Below, piece by piece: positions 16,674-25,784 of a stretch of 39,864 nucleotides of DNA. The notes under the pieces were generated by a model. The model saw nothing but the letters and a program-made list of their open reading frames with translations, did no database searches and was not told the origin of the DNA. Location: assembly GCA_902766825.1 (NCBI GenBank), contig CACXFB010000004.1, positions 1 to 39,864 of the forward strand. Direction: 5' to 3'. This DNA comes from an uncultured Lachnospiraceae bacterium. Lineage in GTDB: Bacteria > Bacillota > Clostridia > Lachnospirales > Lachnospiraceae. Numbering within the stretch: position 1 is the stretch's first letter; each line of letters opens with the position of its first letter. The position numbers and the translations under genes were made by a program.

Positions 16674-17633
16674 TTATTCGTCACTCTCACGAAGTGAAAG
16701 ACCAAGTTCTTTTAACTTAGCAAGTACTTCTTCAAGTGATTTACGTCCAAGATTTCTAACTTTCATCATATCCTCAGATGTTCTGTTGCAAAGTTCTTCA
16801 ACAGTGTTAATTCCTGCTCTCTTAAGGCAGTTGTATGAACGAACTGAAAGTTCAAGCTCATCAATAACCATATTGAGTGCAGCTTTATCATCGTTAGTTG
16901 GCTTATCAACGATTACGCTGACATCCTTTGTACTCTCTGATAAATCGATGAAGAGATTAAGATGTTCACTTAAAACCTTAGCTGCAAGGCTTACAGCCTC
17001 ATCAGGACCAAGTGTTCCGTTAGTGTATACATCGAGTGTCAGTTTATCATAGTCTGTAACCTGACCTACACGGGTGTTCTGAACTGTAAGATTTACACGC
17101 TCAATCGGTGTGTAAATAGAATCAACAGGAATTACTCCTGCAGGAGTATCGTCTGTCTTATTCTTGTCAGCACCAATGTATCCTCTTCCCTTTGTAATTG
17201 TAAGCTCCATGAAAAGCTTACAGTCAGCGCCACCGCTTAATGTAGCGATGACCTGATCAGGATTCATAATCTCTACTTCTGAATCAACAACAATATCCTT
17301 TGCTGTTACTACGCCTTCACCTTCAAACTCAATATATGCAGTTTTTGGTTCATCTGAGTCACTTGTATTCTTAATAGCAAGATTTTTTATGTTCATGATA
17401 ATCTCAGTAACATCTTCCTTAACACCAGGAAGAGAGCTGAATTCATGTACCACACCATCAATCTTAACCTGGCTTACAGCTGCGCCCGGTAATGATGACA
17501 GCATAATTCTTCTCAAAGAGTTACCAAGTGTTGTACCATATCCTCTCTCAAGGGGCTCAACAACAAAACGTCCATATCTCTTATCTTCAGAAATTTCTGC
17601 GATTTCTATTCTTGGTTTTTCAAAATCAAACAC
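16674..17633 (-). CDS. rpoA: DNA-directed RNA polymerase subunit alpha
   Basis: The alpha subunit nucleates RNA polymerase assembly and contacts promoter UP elements. The 319-residue protein has the N-terminal dimerisation domain ([35 protein letters not shown]), a linker, and the C-terminal helix-hairpin-helix domain ([34 protein letters not shown]). Translation starts at GTG with GGAGG eight bases upstream. It lies between rpsD and rplQ, as in the alpha operons of most bacteria. Confidence 0.97.
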   Translation of the reverse strand: MFDFEKPRIEIAEISEDKRYGRFVVEPLERGYGTTLGNSLRRIMLSSLPGAAVSQVKIDGVVHEFSSLPGVKEDVTEIIMNIKNLAIKNTSDSDEPKTAYIEFEGEGVVTAKDIVVDSEVEIMNPDQVIATLSGGADCKLFMELTITKGRGYIGADKNKTDDTPAGVIPVDSIYTPIERVNLTVQNTRVGQVTDYDKLTLDVYTNGTLGPDEAVSLAAKVLSEHLNLFIDLSESTKDVSVIVDKPTNDDKAALNMVIDELELSVRSYNCLKRAGINTVEELCNRTSEDMMKVRNLGRKSLEEVLAKLKELGLSLRESDE

Positions 17634-17669
17634 TTTAGGACCCTCCTTTTGAGTTTTAATATCTAGTTA

Positions 17670-18263
17670 TTATTTAGAATACAACTCGACGATACGCATC
17701 TCATCAACTGGAACATCGATCATTTCTCTTGTAGGCATTTCCTTAACTTCACCCTTAAGAGCTTCATGATCAGCCTCAAGCCATGCAGGAACTAATCTTG
17801 CATCTGTTACCTCAAGGATATCTTTATATCTCTGAGCTGACTTGAATTTCTCTTTGATTTCGATTACGTCACCAGGCTTAACCTGATAAGAAGGAATGTT
17901 AACACACTTTCCGTTAACTAATACATGCTTGTGATCTACGATCTGTCTAGCTTCTTTTCTTGTTCTACCATAACCTAATCTGAACATTACGTTGTCTAAT
18001 CTAAGTTCAAGGATGATAAGAAGGTTCTCACCTGCTGTACCATTCTTCATCTTTGTAGCTCTCTCAAAGTTGTTTCTGAAAGGCTTCTCTAAAACACCGT
18101 ATATAAATTTAGCTTTCTGCTTTTCTTTTAACTGTAATCCATACTCACTTGGCTTCTTACCTGCTCTTGGAGCTCTGTTAGACTTCTTGTCAATTCCTAA
18201 ATACATTGGTTCAAGTCCAAGTGATCTACATCTCTTTAAAACGGGACTCATGTCTCTTGCCAT
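17670..18263 (-). CDS. rpsD: 30S ribosomal protein S4
   Basis: S4 nucleates assembly of the 30S body on 16S rRNA. The 197-residue protein lacks the N-terminal zinc cysteine cluster, so it is the zinc-free form (MARDMSPVLKRCRSLGLEP). The S4 RNA-binding domain spans about residues 88-150, with LDNVMFRLGYGRTRKEARQ. In E. coli and Bacillus S4 represses its own operon by binding a leader RNA. Here it is in the rpsM-rpsK-rpsD-rpoA-rplQ unit, downstream of a 330-base non-coding segment before rpsM, which could be its target (inference). Confidence 0.97.
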   Translation of the reverse strand: MARDMSPVLKRCRSLGLEPMYLGIDKKSNRAPRAGKKPSEYGLQLKEKQKAKFIYGVLEKPFRNNFERATKMKNGTAGENLLIILELRLDNVMFRLGYGRTRKEARQIVDHKHVLVNGKCVNIPSYQVKPGDVIEIKEKFKSAQRYKDILEVTDARLVPAWLEADHEALKGEVKEMPTREMIDVPVDEMRIVELYSK

Positions 18264-18283
18264 TTTTATTGCACCTCCTAAAA

Positions 18284-18679
18284 TCAGACTCTTCTACGTT
18301 TTGGTGGTCTACATCCGTTATGTGGAACCGGAGTAACATCCTGAATACTTGTTACTTCAATACCGCATGCCTGAAGGGCACGGATAGCTGCTTCTCTTCC
18401 TGAACCAGGACCTTTAACCATAACTTCTACACTCTTTAAACCATGAACTAATGCTGCCTTAGCTGCTGTCTCAGCTGCCATCTGTGCTGCATATGGTGTT
18501 GACTTTCTAGATCCTCTGAATCCTAATCCACCAGCACTTGCCCATGAAAGTGCATTTCCCTCTGAATCTGTGAGGGTAACAATTGTATTATTAAAAGATG
18601 ACTGAATATGTGCCTGTCCACGTTCGACATTCTTCTTAACACGCTTCTTTGACTTTGAAGCTGTATTTGCCTTAGCCAT
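18284..18679 (-). CDS. rpsK: 30S ribosomal protein S11
   Basis: S11 forms part of the platform of the small subunit, next to the mRNA path at the E site. The 131-residue protein has the Lys-rich N-terminus, the [20 protein letters not shown] core and the C-terminus [18 protein letters not shown], which is diagnostic. AGGAGG lies about seven bases before the ATG. It is separated from rpsM by 197 bases that hold three copies of a 50-base tandem repeat, an unusual gap inside this operon. Length is normal. Confidence 0.97.
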   Translation of the reverse strand: MAKANTASKSKKRVKKNVERGQAHIQSSFNNTIVTLTDSEGNALSWASAGGLGFRGSRKSTPYAAQMAAETAAKAALVHGLKSVEVMVKGPGSGREAAIRALQACGIEVTSIQDVTPVPHNGCRPPKRRRV

Positions 18680-18730
18680 ATCAAAACCTCCTATAGATTT
18701 TAAATTACTTCTATAAATTAATTAGATTAT

Positions 18731-18905
18731 TTCTTCTTATTAGCAACCGTGCGCTGAAGCGTACCACTATCTAAGATTACTTCTTCTTATTAGCTACTGT
18801 ACGCTGAAGCGTACCACTATCTAAGATTACTTCTTCTTATTAGCTACAGTACGCTGAAGTGCACCACTATCTAAGACTATTTCTTCTTATTAGCAACCGT
18901 GCGCT
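18731..18905 (-). repeat. 50-bp tandem repeat: three extra copies of the rpsM 3' end
   Basis: The block TTCTTCTTATTAGC recurs at 18731, 18781, 18831 and 18881, an exact 50-base period. The fourth copy is the real 3' end of rpsM. Each repeat holds the last 25-27 bases of rpsM (codons for RTVANKKK and stop) plus about 23 bases of spacer. The middle copies carry GTACGC-TTCA-GCGTAC, a perfect 6-bp hairpin. The copy farthest from rpsM matches the gene's own GCACGGTTGC better than the two nearer copies do. There are no ORFs of note in this spacer. Confidence 0.9.
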
Positions 18906-19248
18906 TTGGACCCTTACGAGTTCTAGCATTATTCTTTGTATGCTGTCCACGAACAGGAAGTCCTTTTCTATGACGGATTCCTCTGTAACATCCGATTTCC
19001 TGTAATCTCTTAATATTAAGGGCAATCTCTCTACGAAGATCACCTTCTACGCTAACCTGAAGTGCTTCGATTGCATCACGAATCTTTCCTACTTCATCAT
19101 CTGTAAGGTCCTTACAACGTGTGTTAGGGTCAATCTTAGCATATTCAAGAAGACGGTTAGAAGTAACTCTACCTATACCATAGATATATGTTAATCCGAT
19201 TTCTACACGTTTTTCTCTTGGTAAATCTACACCACTGATACGAGCCAT
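18877..19248 (-). CDS. rpsM: 30S ribosomal protein S13
   Basis: S13 sits in the head of the small subunit and contacts the P-site tRNA and the bridge to the large subunit. The 123-residue protein has the helix-two-turn-helix motif ([17 protein letters not shown]), the [17 protein letters not shown] segment and the basic C-terminal tail [21 protein letters not shown] lies about ten bases before the ATG. It is preceded by a 330-base non-coding stretch and followed by three partial copies of its own 3' end, so both flanks are abnormal for a ribosomal operon. Confidence 0.97.
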   Translation of the reverse strand: MARISGVDLPREKRVEIGLTYIYGIGRVTSNRLLEYAKIDPNTRCKDLTDDEVGKIRDAIEALQVSVEGDLRREIALNIKRLQEIGCYRGIRHRKGLPVRGQHTKNNARTRKGPKRTVANKKK

Positions 19249-19578
19249 GTGTTTTCACACCTCCACAATTATTTTTATAATGTTTATTTGATCACATCCG
19301 CATTGTTATGTAATGACTCCATAACGCAGCAGACAGCACATCTGACACCGCTTACATATTGTATCGATGAAAATTTAATGATGCGCTAACCAGCAGTCTG
19401 GCCCTCTGCTTTAGACGACCGCACTTCTTCACATATCGCCTACTGCCACGCAGACGGTGAAATGTATATGTTAATAAATACGGTCCAATATATAGTACAA
19501 ACAATCAACACCGCCTGGTGTTTCATGTTTCAGCCGCTAAAAAATCAAACAGAATTAGAACTTATATCGGGTTAAATA
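19249..19578 (-). promoter_or_regulatory. 330-base non-coding leader upstream of rpsM (candidate r-protein leader)
   Basis: No gene is visible here. A possible promoter reads TTGGAC (19483-19488), 16 bases, TACATT (19461-19466) on the minus strand, giving a leader of about 205 nt. The leader can form a hairpin from GTTATG/CATAAC (19305-19310 with 19320-19325) extended by 19298-19301 with 19326-19329 through a G-U pair, plus small hairpins at 19390-19401 and 19443-19453. A further hairpin AACACC/GGTGTT lies further upstream, near 19510-19525. The position matches where S4 controls the alpha operon in E. coli. Regulation by S4 is inference. Confidence 0.4.
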
Positions 19579-19692
19579 TTAGCCCTGTCTCTGCTTGTGT
19601 CTTGGGTTTTCACAGATTATTCTGATGCTGCCCTTTCTTTTGATGACTTTGCATTTTTCGCAAATTGGTTTAACTGATGATCTAACCTTCAC
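19579..19692 (-). CDS. rpmJ: 50S ribosomal protein L36
   Basis: L36 is the smallest large-subunit protein and stabilises 23S rRNA near the peptidyl-transferase region. I translated this 37-residue protein directly. It begins [15 protein letters not shown] after a GTG start and ends NPRHKQRQG. The zinc-binding pattern C-x2-C, then C and H (CEKC, ICENPRH) is complete, so this is the zinc-containing form. AAGGAG lies about nine bases before the GTG. It follows infA by 72 bases, the usual neighbour, and precedes the long gap before rpsM. Confidence 0.95.
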   Translation of the reverse strand: MKVRSSVKPICEKCKVIKRKGSIRIICENPRHKQRQG

Positions 19693-19764
19693 TTTAATTC
19701 ACTCCTTTCACAAAAGTCCATTTGACATTATATCATCTCTCAAAAACTTTATCAAGAGATTTTT

Positions 19765-19983
19765 TTATTTATCTCTCCATGTTATTCTTGCTTTTGAAAG
19801 ATCATATGGTGACATTTCAAGTTTTACCTTGTCACCAGGAAGTATTTTTATATAATTCATTCTAAGCTTACCGCTTATATGGGCTAATACCTTATGTCCA
19901 TTTTCAAGTTCAACCTGAAACATGGCGTTAGGAAGTTTTTCAACAACAGTTCCTTCAATCTCTAATACATCTGCCTTTGACAT
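19765..19983 (-). CDS. infA: Translation initiation factor IF-1
   Basis: IF-1 occupies the A site of the 30S subunit during initiation. The 72-residue protein is a single OB fold: [20 protein letters not shown], then [20 protein letters not shown] and [20 protein letters not shown], all typical. AGGAGG lies six to seven bases before the ATG. It sits between a KOW-domain protein gene and rpmJ, a regular arrangement in Clostridia. Length is normal for the family. Confidence 0.97.
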   Translation of the reverse strand: MSKADVLEIEGTVVEKLPNAMFQVELENGHKVLAHISGKLRMNYIKILPGDKVKLEMSPYDLSKARITWRDK

Positions 19984-20009
19984 TTTTAGTCCTCCTGTTC
20001 ATGCATAAT

Positions 20010-20282
20010 TTATTTCCTGTCGATTTTCTGAATATACAACTTAATAGTTCTTTTGATTTCCTCGTCTGTTACAGTACCGGATTTAATCTTATTAGCAACA
20101 TCCTTATCTACATTTAACGTAGGTTGAACATGGATTATTTTTTTCTTTTTTGCTTTATCCAGTGTTCTTGTCTTTCCGTTTACCAGATAGAGGTATTTAT
20201 CATCCGACGAAACTACAATATAATATGATAATCTATCGTGTCCCGCCTTTGACATTACAATCTGCCCTGCTTCAAAATTCAT
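20010..20282 (-). CDS. KOW-domain RNA-binding protein
   Basis: A 90-residue protein that begins with a KOW-like motif (FEAGQIVMSKAGHDRLSYYIVV), as in L14e-like proteins, followed by a basic segment (LDKAKKKKIIHVQPTL) and a C-terminal helix. Such proteins are regularly found between map and infA in Clostridia and are annotated as KOW-domain RNA-binding proteins. A role in ribosome assembly or rRNA binding is likely from context, but no specific function is proven. GAGG precedes the ATG. There is no signal or membrane segment. Confidence 0.85.
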   Translation of the reverse strand: MNFEAGQIVMSKAGHDRLSYYIVVSSDDKYLYLVNGKTRTLDKAKKKKIIHVQPTLNVDKDVANKIKSGTVTDEEIKRTIKLYIQKIDRK

Positions 20283-20313
20283 ATTTGCATCCTCATTTCA
20301 AATAGTGCGGGGA

Positions 20314-21069
20314 TTACTGTTTCAGGGAAAGTATTTCCGGCTCACCTTCCGTTATAAGAATTGTATTCTCATAATGCGAAGATAATGAATCATCCGCCGT
20401 TAAAACAGTCCAGTCGTTATCATCCCAATACACTGCATATCCACCGGCATTTACCATAGGCTCAATGGCCAACGTCATTCCCGGTACAAGTTTTGGTCCT
20501 CGAAATCTCATCGGGTAGTTAGGCACCATAGGCTTTTCATGAAGATTTTCTCCAATTCCGTGCCCGGTTAAATCCCTGACCACACTGAATCCATTTTTTA
20601 GTACATACGCAGAAATTGCTTTGCATATATCGTTAAGATGATTACCTGCCCTGGCCATTTTTATGCCTTCGAAAAAACTTTCCTGCGTTATCTTTATGAG
20701 TCTTGCTGCTTCCTCGCTTATCTCACCCACAGCCCATGTTCTGGCTGCATCCGAGTGAAAGCCCTGATACTTAACTCCTGCATCTATACTTACAATATCA
20801 CCTTCATTTATAAAGCGCTGTGAATTAGGTATTCCGTGCACAACCTCATTGTTAACGGAAACGCATACAGAAGCCGGGAAGCCTTCATAGTTTAAGAATG
20901 AAGGCTCACACCCATAACTTCTTATTATCTCATCCGCTGCAGTATTAATATCGTAAGTCGTTATCCCAGGTTTTATTATCTTATGCAATTCCTCGTGCAC
21001 ATCGGCAAGTATTTTTCCTGCCGTACGCATTTTTTCGATTTCGCCTGCTGACTTAACTTTAATAGCCAT
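20314..21069 (-). CDS. map: Methionine aminopeptidase, type I
   Basis: The enzyme removes the N-terminal methionine from nascent proteins when the second residue is small. The 251-residue protein has the five metal ligands of the pita-bread fold: two Asp in SIDAGVKYQGFHSDAARTW, His in GHGIGENLHEKP, Glu in AIEPMV and Glu in HYENTI. There is no SH3-like N-terminal extension, so it is the short bacterial form. It starts two bases after the adk stop, so translation is probably coupled. The adk-map pairing is standard in Firmicutes. Confidence 0.97.
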   Translation of the reverse strand: MAIKVKSAGEIEKMRTAGKILADVHEELHKIIKPGITTYDINTAADEIIRSYGCEPSFLNYEGFPASVCVSVNNEVVHGIPNSQRFINEGDIVSIDAGVKYQGFHSDAARTWAVGEISEEAARLIKITQESFFEGIKMARAGNHLNDICKAISAYVLKNGFSVVRDLTGHGIGENLHEKPMVPNYPMRFRGPKLVPGMTLAIEPMVNAGGYAVYWDDNDWTVLTADDSLSSHYENTILITEGEPEILSLKQ

Positions 21070-21071
21070 TA

Positions 21072-21716
21072 TTATTCACCAAGAATACCTGTAATAGCAG
21101 CGAAAACATCAGCCATATCCTGTGTTCCGTCTACTTCTTTTAATATTCCGCTGTTTGTATAATAATCGATAAGTGGCTGTGTCTGATCATGATATACATC
21201 AAGTCTCTTCTTAACAGTCTCAGGCTTATCATCATCTCTTAAGATAAGCTCTGCTCCACATGTATCACAAATTCCTTCTGTCTTTGGAGGAATGTGTACA
21301 AGATGATATGTTGCACCACATGATACGCAAGCTCTTCTTCCTGACATTCTATTGATGATGTTCTCATCAGGAACTTCAACATTGATTGCATAATCAACCT
21401 TATCTCCAAGCTTTGCAAGTGCCTCATCAAGAGCCTTTGCCTGTGGAATTGTTCTTGGGAATCCGTCAAGAACATATCCGTTCTTAGCATCGTCCTGTCC
21501 AACTCTGTCAACTACAAGGTCAACAACGAGCTCATCAGGTACAAGTAATCCCTGATCCATATATGTCTTTGCCTTCTTACCAAGCTCTGTTCCGTTTTTA
21601 ATATTTGCTCTGAAAATATCACCTGTTGAAATATGAGGAATTGAATATTTTTCTGCAATTTTCTTAGCCTGTGTTCCTTTTCCTGCTCCAGGAGCACCTA
21701 ACATGATAATCTTCAT
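21072..21716 (-). CDS. adk: Adenylate kinase, zinc-binding form
   Basis: Adenylate kinase interconverts ATP plus AMP and two ADP. The 214-residue protein has the P-loop GAPGAGKGT (residues 7-15), the AMP-binding segment [10 protein letters not shown], and VLDGFPRT. The lid carries four cysteines, CVSCGATYH and CDTCGAEL, which bind a structural zinc as in Gram-positive enzymes. The ATG at 21716 has AAGGAG eight bases upstream; an upstream start six codons earlier would overlap that site. It follows secY after a hairpin at 21762-21791. Confidence 0.96.
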   Translation of the reverse strand: MKIIMLGAPGAGKGTQAKKIAEKYSIPHISTGDIFRANIKNGTELGKKAKTYMDQGLLVPDELVVDLVVDRVGQDDAKNGYVLDGFPRTIPQAKALDEALAKLGDKVDYAINVEVPDENIINRMSGRRACVSCGATYHLVHIPPKTEGICDTCGAELILRDDDKPETVKKRLDVYHDQTQPLIDYYTNSGILKEVDGTQDMADVFAAITGILGE

Positions 21717-21761
21717 AATACTTTCTCCTTCCAAAACAACGCTGTTTGTTATTTAATCTGC

Positions 21762-21791
21762 AAAAGCTGTAGAAATTAATCTACAGCTTTT
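21762..21791 (-). terminator. Perfect 12-bp hairpin between secY and adk (possible partial terminator)
   Basis: AAAAGCTGTAGA (21762-21773) and TCTACAGCTTTT (21780-21791) pair perfectly around AATTAA. On the minus strand the stem ends in UUUU then GCAG, so it resembles an intrinsic terminator with a short U-tract. It lies inside an operon, 18 bases after the secY stop, and may lower expression of adk and later genes or protect a processed 3' end. Confidence 0.5.
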
Positions 21792-21808
21792 TCTTATATA
21801 AGTCTAAA

Positions 21809-23152
21809 TTAGTCTGCCAAAAATCCTTTGTAATGTCTTACAAGCATTTGGGACTCAACCTGTTTTACAGTCTCTATAATAACACCCACGATAATAATGA
21901 GTGATGTTCCACCAAAGCTGACAGACGCTTTAAATACACCTTCAAAGAAAATAGGTATTGTAGCAACAATAGAAAGTCCTATTGCACCGATTAATATGAT
22001 TGCATTCAGTACTTTCATGAGATAATCGGTAGTTGGTTTACCAGGTCTGATACCAGGAACAAATCCACCTGATTTCTTCATGTTATTCGATACTTCAATT
22101 GGGTTAAATGTAATTGAAGTATAGAAATAAGCAAAGAAAAATACCATAACAATGTACAATACATAACCTAATGTATATTTAAATTCTGAAAAACTCTGTG
22201 TATTAAACCAGCTGTTCTGTCCAAACATCTTAAGGCACATCTGCCATAATGTAGCATGTTTTCCATCTTCAAGTATTCCTGATGCTCCCTGAACTCCGAA
22301 GAATCTTGAAAGAATTACAGGAACCTGAAGCATTGAGCTTGCAAAAATGATTGGGATAACGCCGGCTGTGTTAACCTTTAATGGAATATATGTTGCCTGT
22401 CCGCCGACCATCTTGTTACCCTGAATCTTCTTAGCATACTGGATAGGAATTCTACGCTCAGCTGCATTAAGAAGTACTACAAGTATAACTACGGCAACAA
22501 TAACAACAACCATAACAATACCGTTAACAACTTTACTTACTGTTGCAGTTTCAGATGTAATGAACTGCTTAATCAAACTGCTTATATCACTTGGCATTCT
22601 TGATACAATGTTCACAAGAAGGATAATTGATATACCGTTTCCTACACCGTATTCTGTGATATTTTCACCTAACCACATAAGGAATGCAGAACCTGCAGTC
22701 ATCGATACCACCATGTAAATAACGATTATTGGTTTAAGCTCAAAATATCCTGAATTACCAAATCCGATTGCCATTCCGGCACTCTCAATAACAGCAAGTA
22801 TTACTGTTACATAACGAGTAATCTCAGCAATCTTCTTTCTACCGTCTTCATCCTGATGAAGCTCTTCAAGCTTAGGAATAGCTATAGTTAAAAGCTGCAT
22901 TATAATTGATGAAGTGATGTATGGCGTAATGTTCAATGCGAATATTGACATCGCCGAAAAAGAACCACCGGTAAATGATTCCAAAAACTCTAATCCCTCA
23001 AAACTTTCAAACATCTGTCTGATTGCTGTAGTATCGATGCCAGGTACAGGTAACTGGCATCCAATTCTAACAACAATAATTGCTACAAACACGTATAAAA
23101 GCTTCTTTCTCATATCTGGGATCTTTAATGCATTTATAAATGTTTTAAGCAT
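21809..23152 (-). CDS. secY: Protein translocase subunit SecY
   Basis: SecY is the pore of the Sec translocon in the cytoplasmic membrane. The 447-residue protein has ten hydrophobic segments. Recognisable parts are GCQLPVPGIDTT near the start, GNGISIILLVNI, AAERRIPIQYAKK, and the cytoplasmic loop GGFVPGIRPGKPTTDYL. GAGGTGATCT, an extended anti-16S match, lies inside the end of rplO just before the ATG, so translation is coupled to L15. The rplO-secY-adk order is typical. Confidence 0.97.
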   Translation of the reverse strand: MLKTFINALKIPDMRKKLLYVFVAIIVVRIGCQLPVPGIDTTAIRQMFESFEGLEFLESFTGGSFSAMSIFALNITPYITSSIIMQLLTIAIPKLEELHQDEDGRKKIAEITRYVTVILAVIESAGMAIGFGNSGYFELKPIIVIYMVVSMTAGSAFLMWLGENITEYGVGNGISIILLVNIVSRMPSDISSLIKQFITSETATVSKVVNGIVMVVVIVAVVILVVLLNAAERRIPIQYAKKIQGNKMVGGQATYIPLKVNTAGVIPIIFASSMLQVPVILSRFFGVQGASGILEDGKHATLWQMCLKMFGQNSWFNTQSFSEFKYTLGYVLYIVMVFFFAYFYTSITFNPIEVSNNMKKSGGFVPGIRPGKPTTDYLMKVLNAIILIGAIGLSIVATIPIFFEGVFKASVSFGGTSLIIIVGVIIETVKQVESQMLVRHYKGFLAD

Positions 23153-23155
23153 ATA

Positions 23156-23635
23156 CTAGATCACCTCGGCTTTTCCACCAAGTGCTTCAATCTTCTCCTT
23201 AGCGCTTGCACTAAATGCATTAGCCTGAACTGTAAGCTTCTTAGTTAATTCTCCGTTTCCAAGGATCTTAACACCGTCAAGCTCGTTATCAATGATACCT
23301 TTCTTACGGTCTGGTCCCTTTTCCTGAACGGCACTCTTAATTGTAAGAAGTGATTCGATAGTAACTACAGAACCATCTTCAAATCTGTTAAGTGCAGAAA
23401 CATCAATTGCTACGATGTCCTTAGAATTTCTATTTGTGAATCCTCTCTTAGGAATTCTTCTATAGATAGGCATCTGTCCACCTTCGAATCCGATTCTTGG
23501 AGCTCCTGAACGTGCCTTCTGTCCCTTATGACCTTTACCTGCTGTCTTTCCGTTACCTGAACCGTGTCCACGACCTCTTCTGAAGTTATCACTCTGAACC
23601 GAACCCTGTGCTGCCTTTAATTCTGATAAATTCAT
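23156..23635 (-). CDS. rplO: 50S ribosomal protein L15
   Basis: L15 has a long unstructured N-terminal arm that threads into 23S rRNA and is needed late in assembly. The 159-residue protein has the typical start MNLSELKAA and the Gly/Arg-rich arm ([20 protein letters not shown]), followed by [17 protein letters not shown]. It is a little longer than E. coli L15 (144). The ATG at 23635 is chosen because AGGAGG lies eight bases upstream; a GTG three codons earlier overlaps it. Confidence 0.96.
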   Translation of the reverse strand: MNLSELKAAQGSVQSDNFRRGRGHGSGNGKTAGKGHKGQKARSGAPRIGFEGGQMPIYRRIPKRGFTNRNSKDIVAIDVSALNRFEDGSVVTIESLLTIKSAVQEKGPDRKKGIIDNELDGVKILGNGELTKKLTVQANAFSASAKEKIEALGGKAEVI

Positions 23636-23662
23636 TCTTTGCACCTCCTTCTAATCTTAGTA

Positions 23663-23845
23663 TTAGATTTCCTCAACCTTTACCATATGCTGAACCTTGT
23701 GAATCATTCCTCTGATTGCCTCGTTATCTGGCATCTCTACAGACTGGTTAGGTCTCTTAAGACCAAGTGCTTCAACAGTCTTTCTGTTTCTTGGAACAGC
23801 ACCGATAGTAGATTTTGTTAATGTTATTTTTAATTTACCTGCCAT
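23663..23845 (-). CDS. rpmD: 50S ribosomal protein L30
   Basis: L30 is a small, non-essential protein of the large subunit, placed near the base of the subunit. The 60-residue protein begins [16 protein letters not shown], followed by [19 protein letters not shown], the classical L30 motif, and ends with [10 protein letters not shown]. The ATG at 23845 gives the normal length. A longer open frame upstream runs through the end of rpsE and is not used. It sits between rpsE and rplO as usual. Confidence 0.95.
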   Translation of the reverse strand: MAGKLKITLTKSTIGAVPRNRKTVEALGLKRPNQSVEMPDNEAIRGMIHKVQHMVKVEEI

Positions 23846-23858
23846 TGTCCAAATCCTC

Positions 23859-24365
23859 CTAACTAAGTTCTGAAACAGCGATTCCTCTTGCCTTTGCAAC
23901 TTCCTCAGGAGTCTTTAACTGGCTTAAACCAGCTATTGTAGCAAGTACAACGTTCTGTTTGTTACGTGATCCTAATGACTTTGTACGGATATTCTTAATT
24001 CCGGCAAGCTCAAGTACCGCACGCGCAGGACCACCTGCGATAACTCCGGTACCCTCTGGAGCCTTCTTCATTAATACTGAAGCGCTTCCATAGTTACCAA
24101 TGAAGTCGTGTGGAATACTCTTATTCTCGTCGATTGGTAATTCAATTAAACTCTTTATTGCTGCCTCTTTGCCCTTACGGATAGCTTCAGGAATTTCTGC
24201 AGCCTTTCCTAAACCGGCTCCAACGTGTCCGTTACCGTCTCCGACAACAACTAAAGCTGTGAATCTCATGTTACGTCCACCCTTAACAACCTTAGTTACA
24301 CGCTTGATTGATACTACTGTATCTTCTAACTCTAACTGGCTAGCATCAACTATATTACGTCTCAT
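23859..24365 (-). CDS. rpsE: 30S ribosomal protein S5
   Basis: S5 lies at the mRNA entry side of the small subunit and affects decoding accuracy. The 168-residue protein has the N-terminal double-stranded-RNA-binding-like domain ([20 protein letters not shown]) with the [20 protein letters not shown] segment, and the C-terminal domain [20 protein letters not shown]. Spectinomycin contacts fall in the KGGRNMRF region in E. coli, and no unusual change stands out here. AGGAGG lies seven bases before the ATG. Confidence 0.97.
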   Translation of the reverse strand: MRRNIVDASQLELEDTVVSIKRVTKVVKGGRNMRFTALVVVGDGNGHVGAGLGKAAEIPEAIRKGKEAAIKSLIELPIDENKSIPHDFIGNYGSASVLMKKAPEGTGVIAGGPARAVLELAGIKNIRTKSLGSRNKQNVVLATIAGLSQLKTPEEVAKARGIAVSELS

Positions 24366-24379
24366 GTGTCTTCCTCCTA

Positions 24380-24748
24380 TTAGAATTCAAGTCCAGCTTC
24401 TCTAGCTGCTTCTGCTAATGCTTTGATCTTACCCTGATAAATGAATCCGCCTCTGTCAAAGACAACATTTGTAATTCCCTTGTCTAATGCCTTCTTAGCG
24501 ATAACAGTACCAAGCTTTGCTGCTGCATCAACATTATTTGTTTTCTCTAATTCAGCCTTAACATCCTTCTGAAGAGTAGATGCTGAAACTAAAGTGTTAC
24601 CAACTGTGTCGTCAATAATCTGAGCGTACATATGATTATTGCTTCTGAAAACTGCTAAACGTGGTCTGCTTGCAGTTCCTGATAAATGATTGCGCATTCT
24701 GTTATGTTTCTTAACGCGTGCCTGACTTCTTGATGCTTTATTAACCAT
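24380..24748 (-). CDS. rplR: 50S ribosomal protein L18
   Basis: L18 binds 5S rRNA together with L5 and L25 in the central protuberance. The 122-residue protein has the basic N-terminus ([20 protein letters not shown]), the [18 protein letters not shown] core, and the C-terminal [20 protein letters not shown] that is diagnostic for the family. AAGGAG precedes the ATG. It lies between rplF and rpsE in the usual spc order, 15 bases before rpsE. Length is normal. Confidence 0.97.
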   Translation of the reverse strand: MVNKASRSQARVKKHNRMRNHLSGTASRPRLAVFRSNNHMYAQIIDDTVGNTLVSASTLQKDVKAELEKTNNVDAAAKLGTVIAKKALDKGITNVVFDRGGFIYQGKIKALAEAAREAGLEF

Positions 24749-24766
24749 CTGCTTTCACTCCTTTAC

Positions 24767-25309
24767 TTATTTCTTACCAGTCTTACCAACTTTACGTCTT
24801 ATAACTTCATCAGCATACTTGATTCCCTTGCCCTTATATGGCTCTGGAGCTCTCTTCTCTCTGATATTTGCTGCGTACTGGCCTACTTTTTCCTTGTCGA
24901 TACCTTTGATGATAATCTTGTTAGGACCGTCGAGTACAGACTCAACTCCCTCTGGATCTTCCATATCAACTGTATGTGAATATCCTAAAGATAATACTAA
25001 CTTCTTACCCTGCTTTGCAGCCTTGTAACCTACACCGTTGATTTCAAGAACTTTCTCGTAACCGTTAGTTACACCAACAACCATGTTGTTGATAAGAGTT
25101 CTTGTAAGTCCGTGTAAAGACTTCATCTTCTTTAAATCGTTAGGTCTTGTTACTACAACTTCAGCACCTTCTACTTTGATGCTCATCTCTGAAGGTAACA
25201 CTCTTTCGAGTGTACCCTTAGGACCTTTTACAGTCACTTTATTATTTTCTGCAACATCAACAGTTACTCCTGCCGGTATTGCGATAGGCATTCTTCCGAT
25301 TCGTGACAT
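24767..25309 (-). CDS. rplF: 50S ribosomal protein L6
   Basis: L6 lies near the factor-binding site at the base of the L7/L12 stalk. The 180-residue protein consists of two similar domains; the conserved start [15 protein letters not shown] and the C-terminal signature [20 protein letters not shown] are both present. AGGAGG lies seven bases before the ATG. It follows rpsH by about 49 bases, a slightly larger gap than elsewhere in the operon, but I see no hairpin there. Confidence 0.97.
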   Translation of the reverse strand: MSRIGRMPIAIPAGVTVDVAENNKVTVKGPKGTLERVLPSEMSIKVEGAEVVVTRPNDLKKMKSLHGLTRTLINNMVVGVTNGYEKVLEINGVGYKAAKQGKKLVLSLGYSHTVDMEDPEGVESVLDGPNKIIIKGIDKEKVGQYAANIREKRAPEPYKGKGIKYADEVIRRKVGKTGKK

Positions 25310-25358
25310 GCCCGCACCTCCTATATTCTTTGTTAAATAGTCTATAAGTTATTCAATC

Positions 25359-25760
25359 TTACCATACGTATGCAAGAACTTCTCCACCAACGTTAAGTGC
25401 TCTAGCCTCTTTGTCAGTGATTACGCCCTTGTTTGTTGAAATGATGGCAATACCAAGTCCGCCAAGTACCTTAGGAAGTTCATCCTTACCGGCATACACA
25501 CGAAGACCTGGCTTAGAGATTCTCTTAAGACCTGTGATAATCTTCACGTTCTTGTCCTTACCATATTTTAATGTTATATGAATGTTGTTATAACCGTTGA
25601 TTTCAACAATCTCATACTTCTCGATGTATCCCTCTTTTACTAAGATATCAGCAATAGCTGTCTTCATCTTAGAAGCAGGAACGTCTACTGTATCATGTTT
25701 AGCAGTATTTGCATTACGGATTCTTGTAAGCATATCTGCGATTGGATCGCTCATTGTCAT
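25359..25760 (-). CDS. rpsH: 30S ribosomal protein S8
   Basis: S8 binds the central domain of 16S rRNA and is a key assembly protein; in E. coli it represses the spc operon. The 133-residue protein begins [20 protein letters not shown] and ends with [20 protein letters not shown] followed by LAYVW, both diagnostic. The ATG at 25760 has AGGAGG nine bases upstream; the ATG two codons further in is farther away. No S8-site mimic could be identified by eye in the upstream rplX-rplE spacer. Confidence 0.97.
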   Translation of the reverse strand: MTMSDPIADMLTRIRNANTAKHDTVDVPASKMKTAIADILVKEGYIEKYEIVEINGYNNIHITLKYGKDKNVKIITGLKRISKPGLRVYAGKDELPKVLGGLGIAIISTNKGVITDKEARALNVGGEVLAYVW

Positions 25761-25784
25761 TTTGAATTTCCTCCTTCCTAAATC

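Noticed and set aside
18731-18905. CRISPR array
   Set aside because: The repeat has a fixed 50-base period with no variable spacers, and the unit is the end of rpsM.
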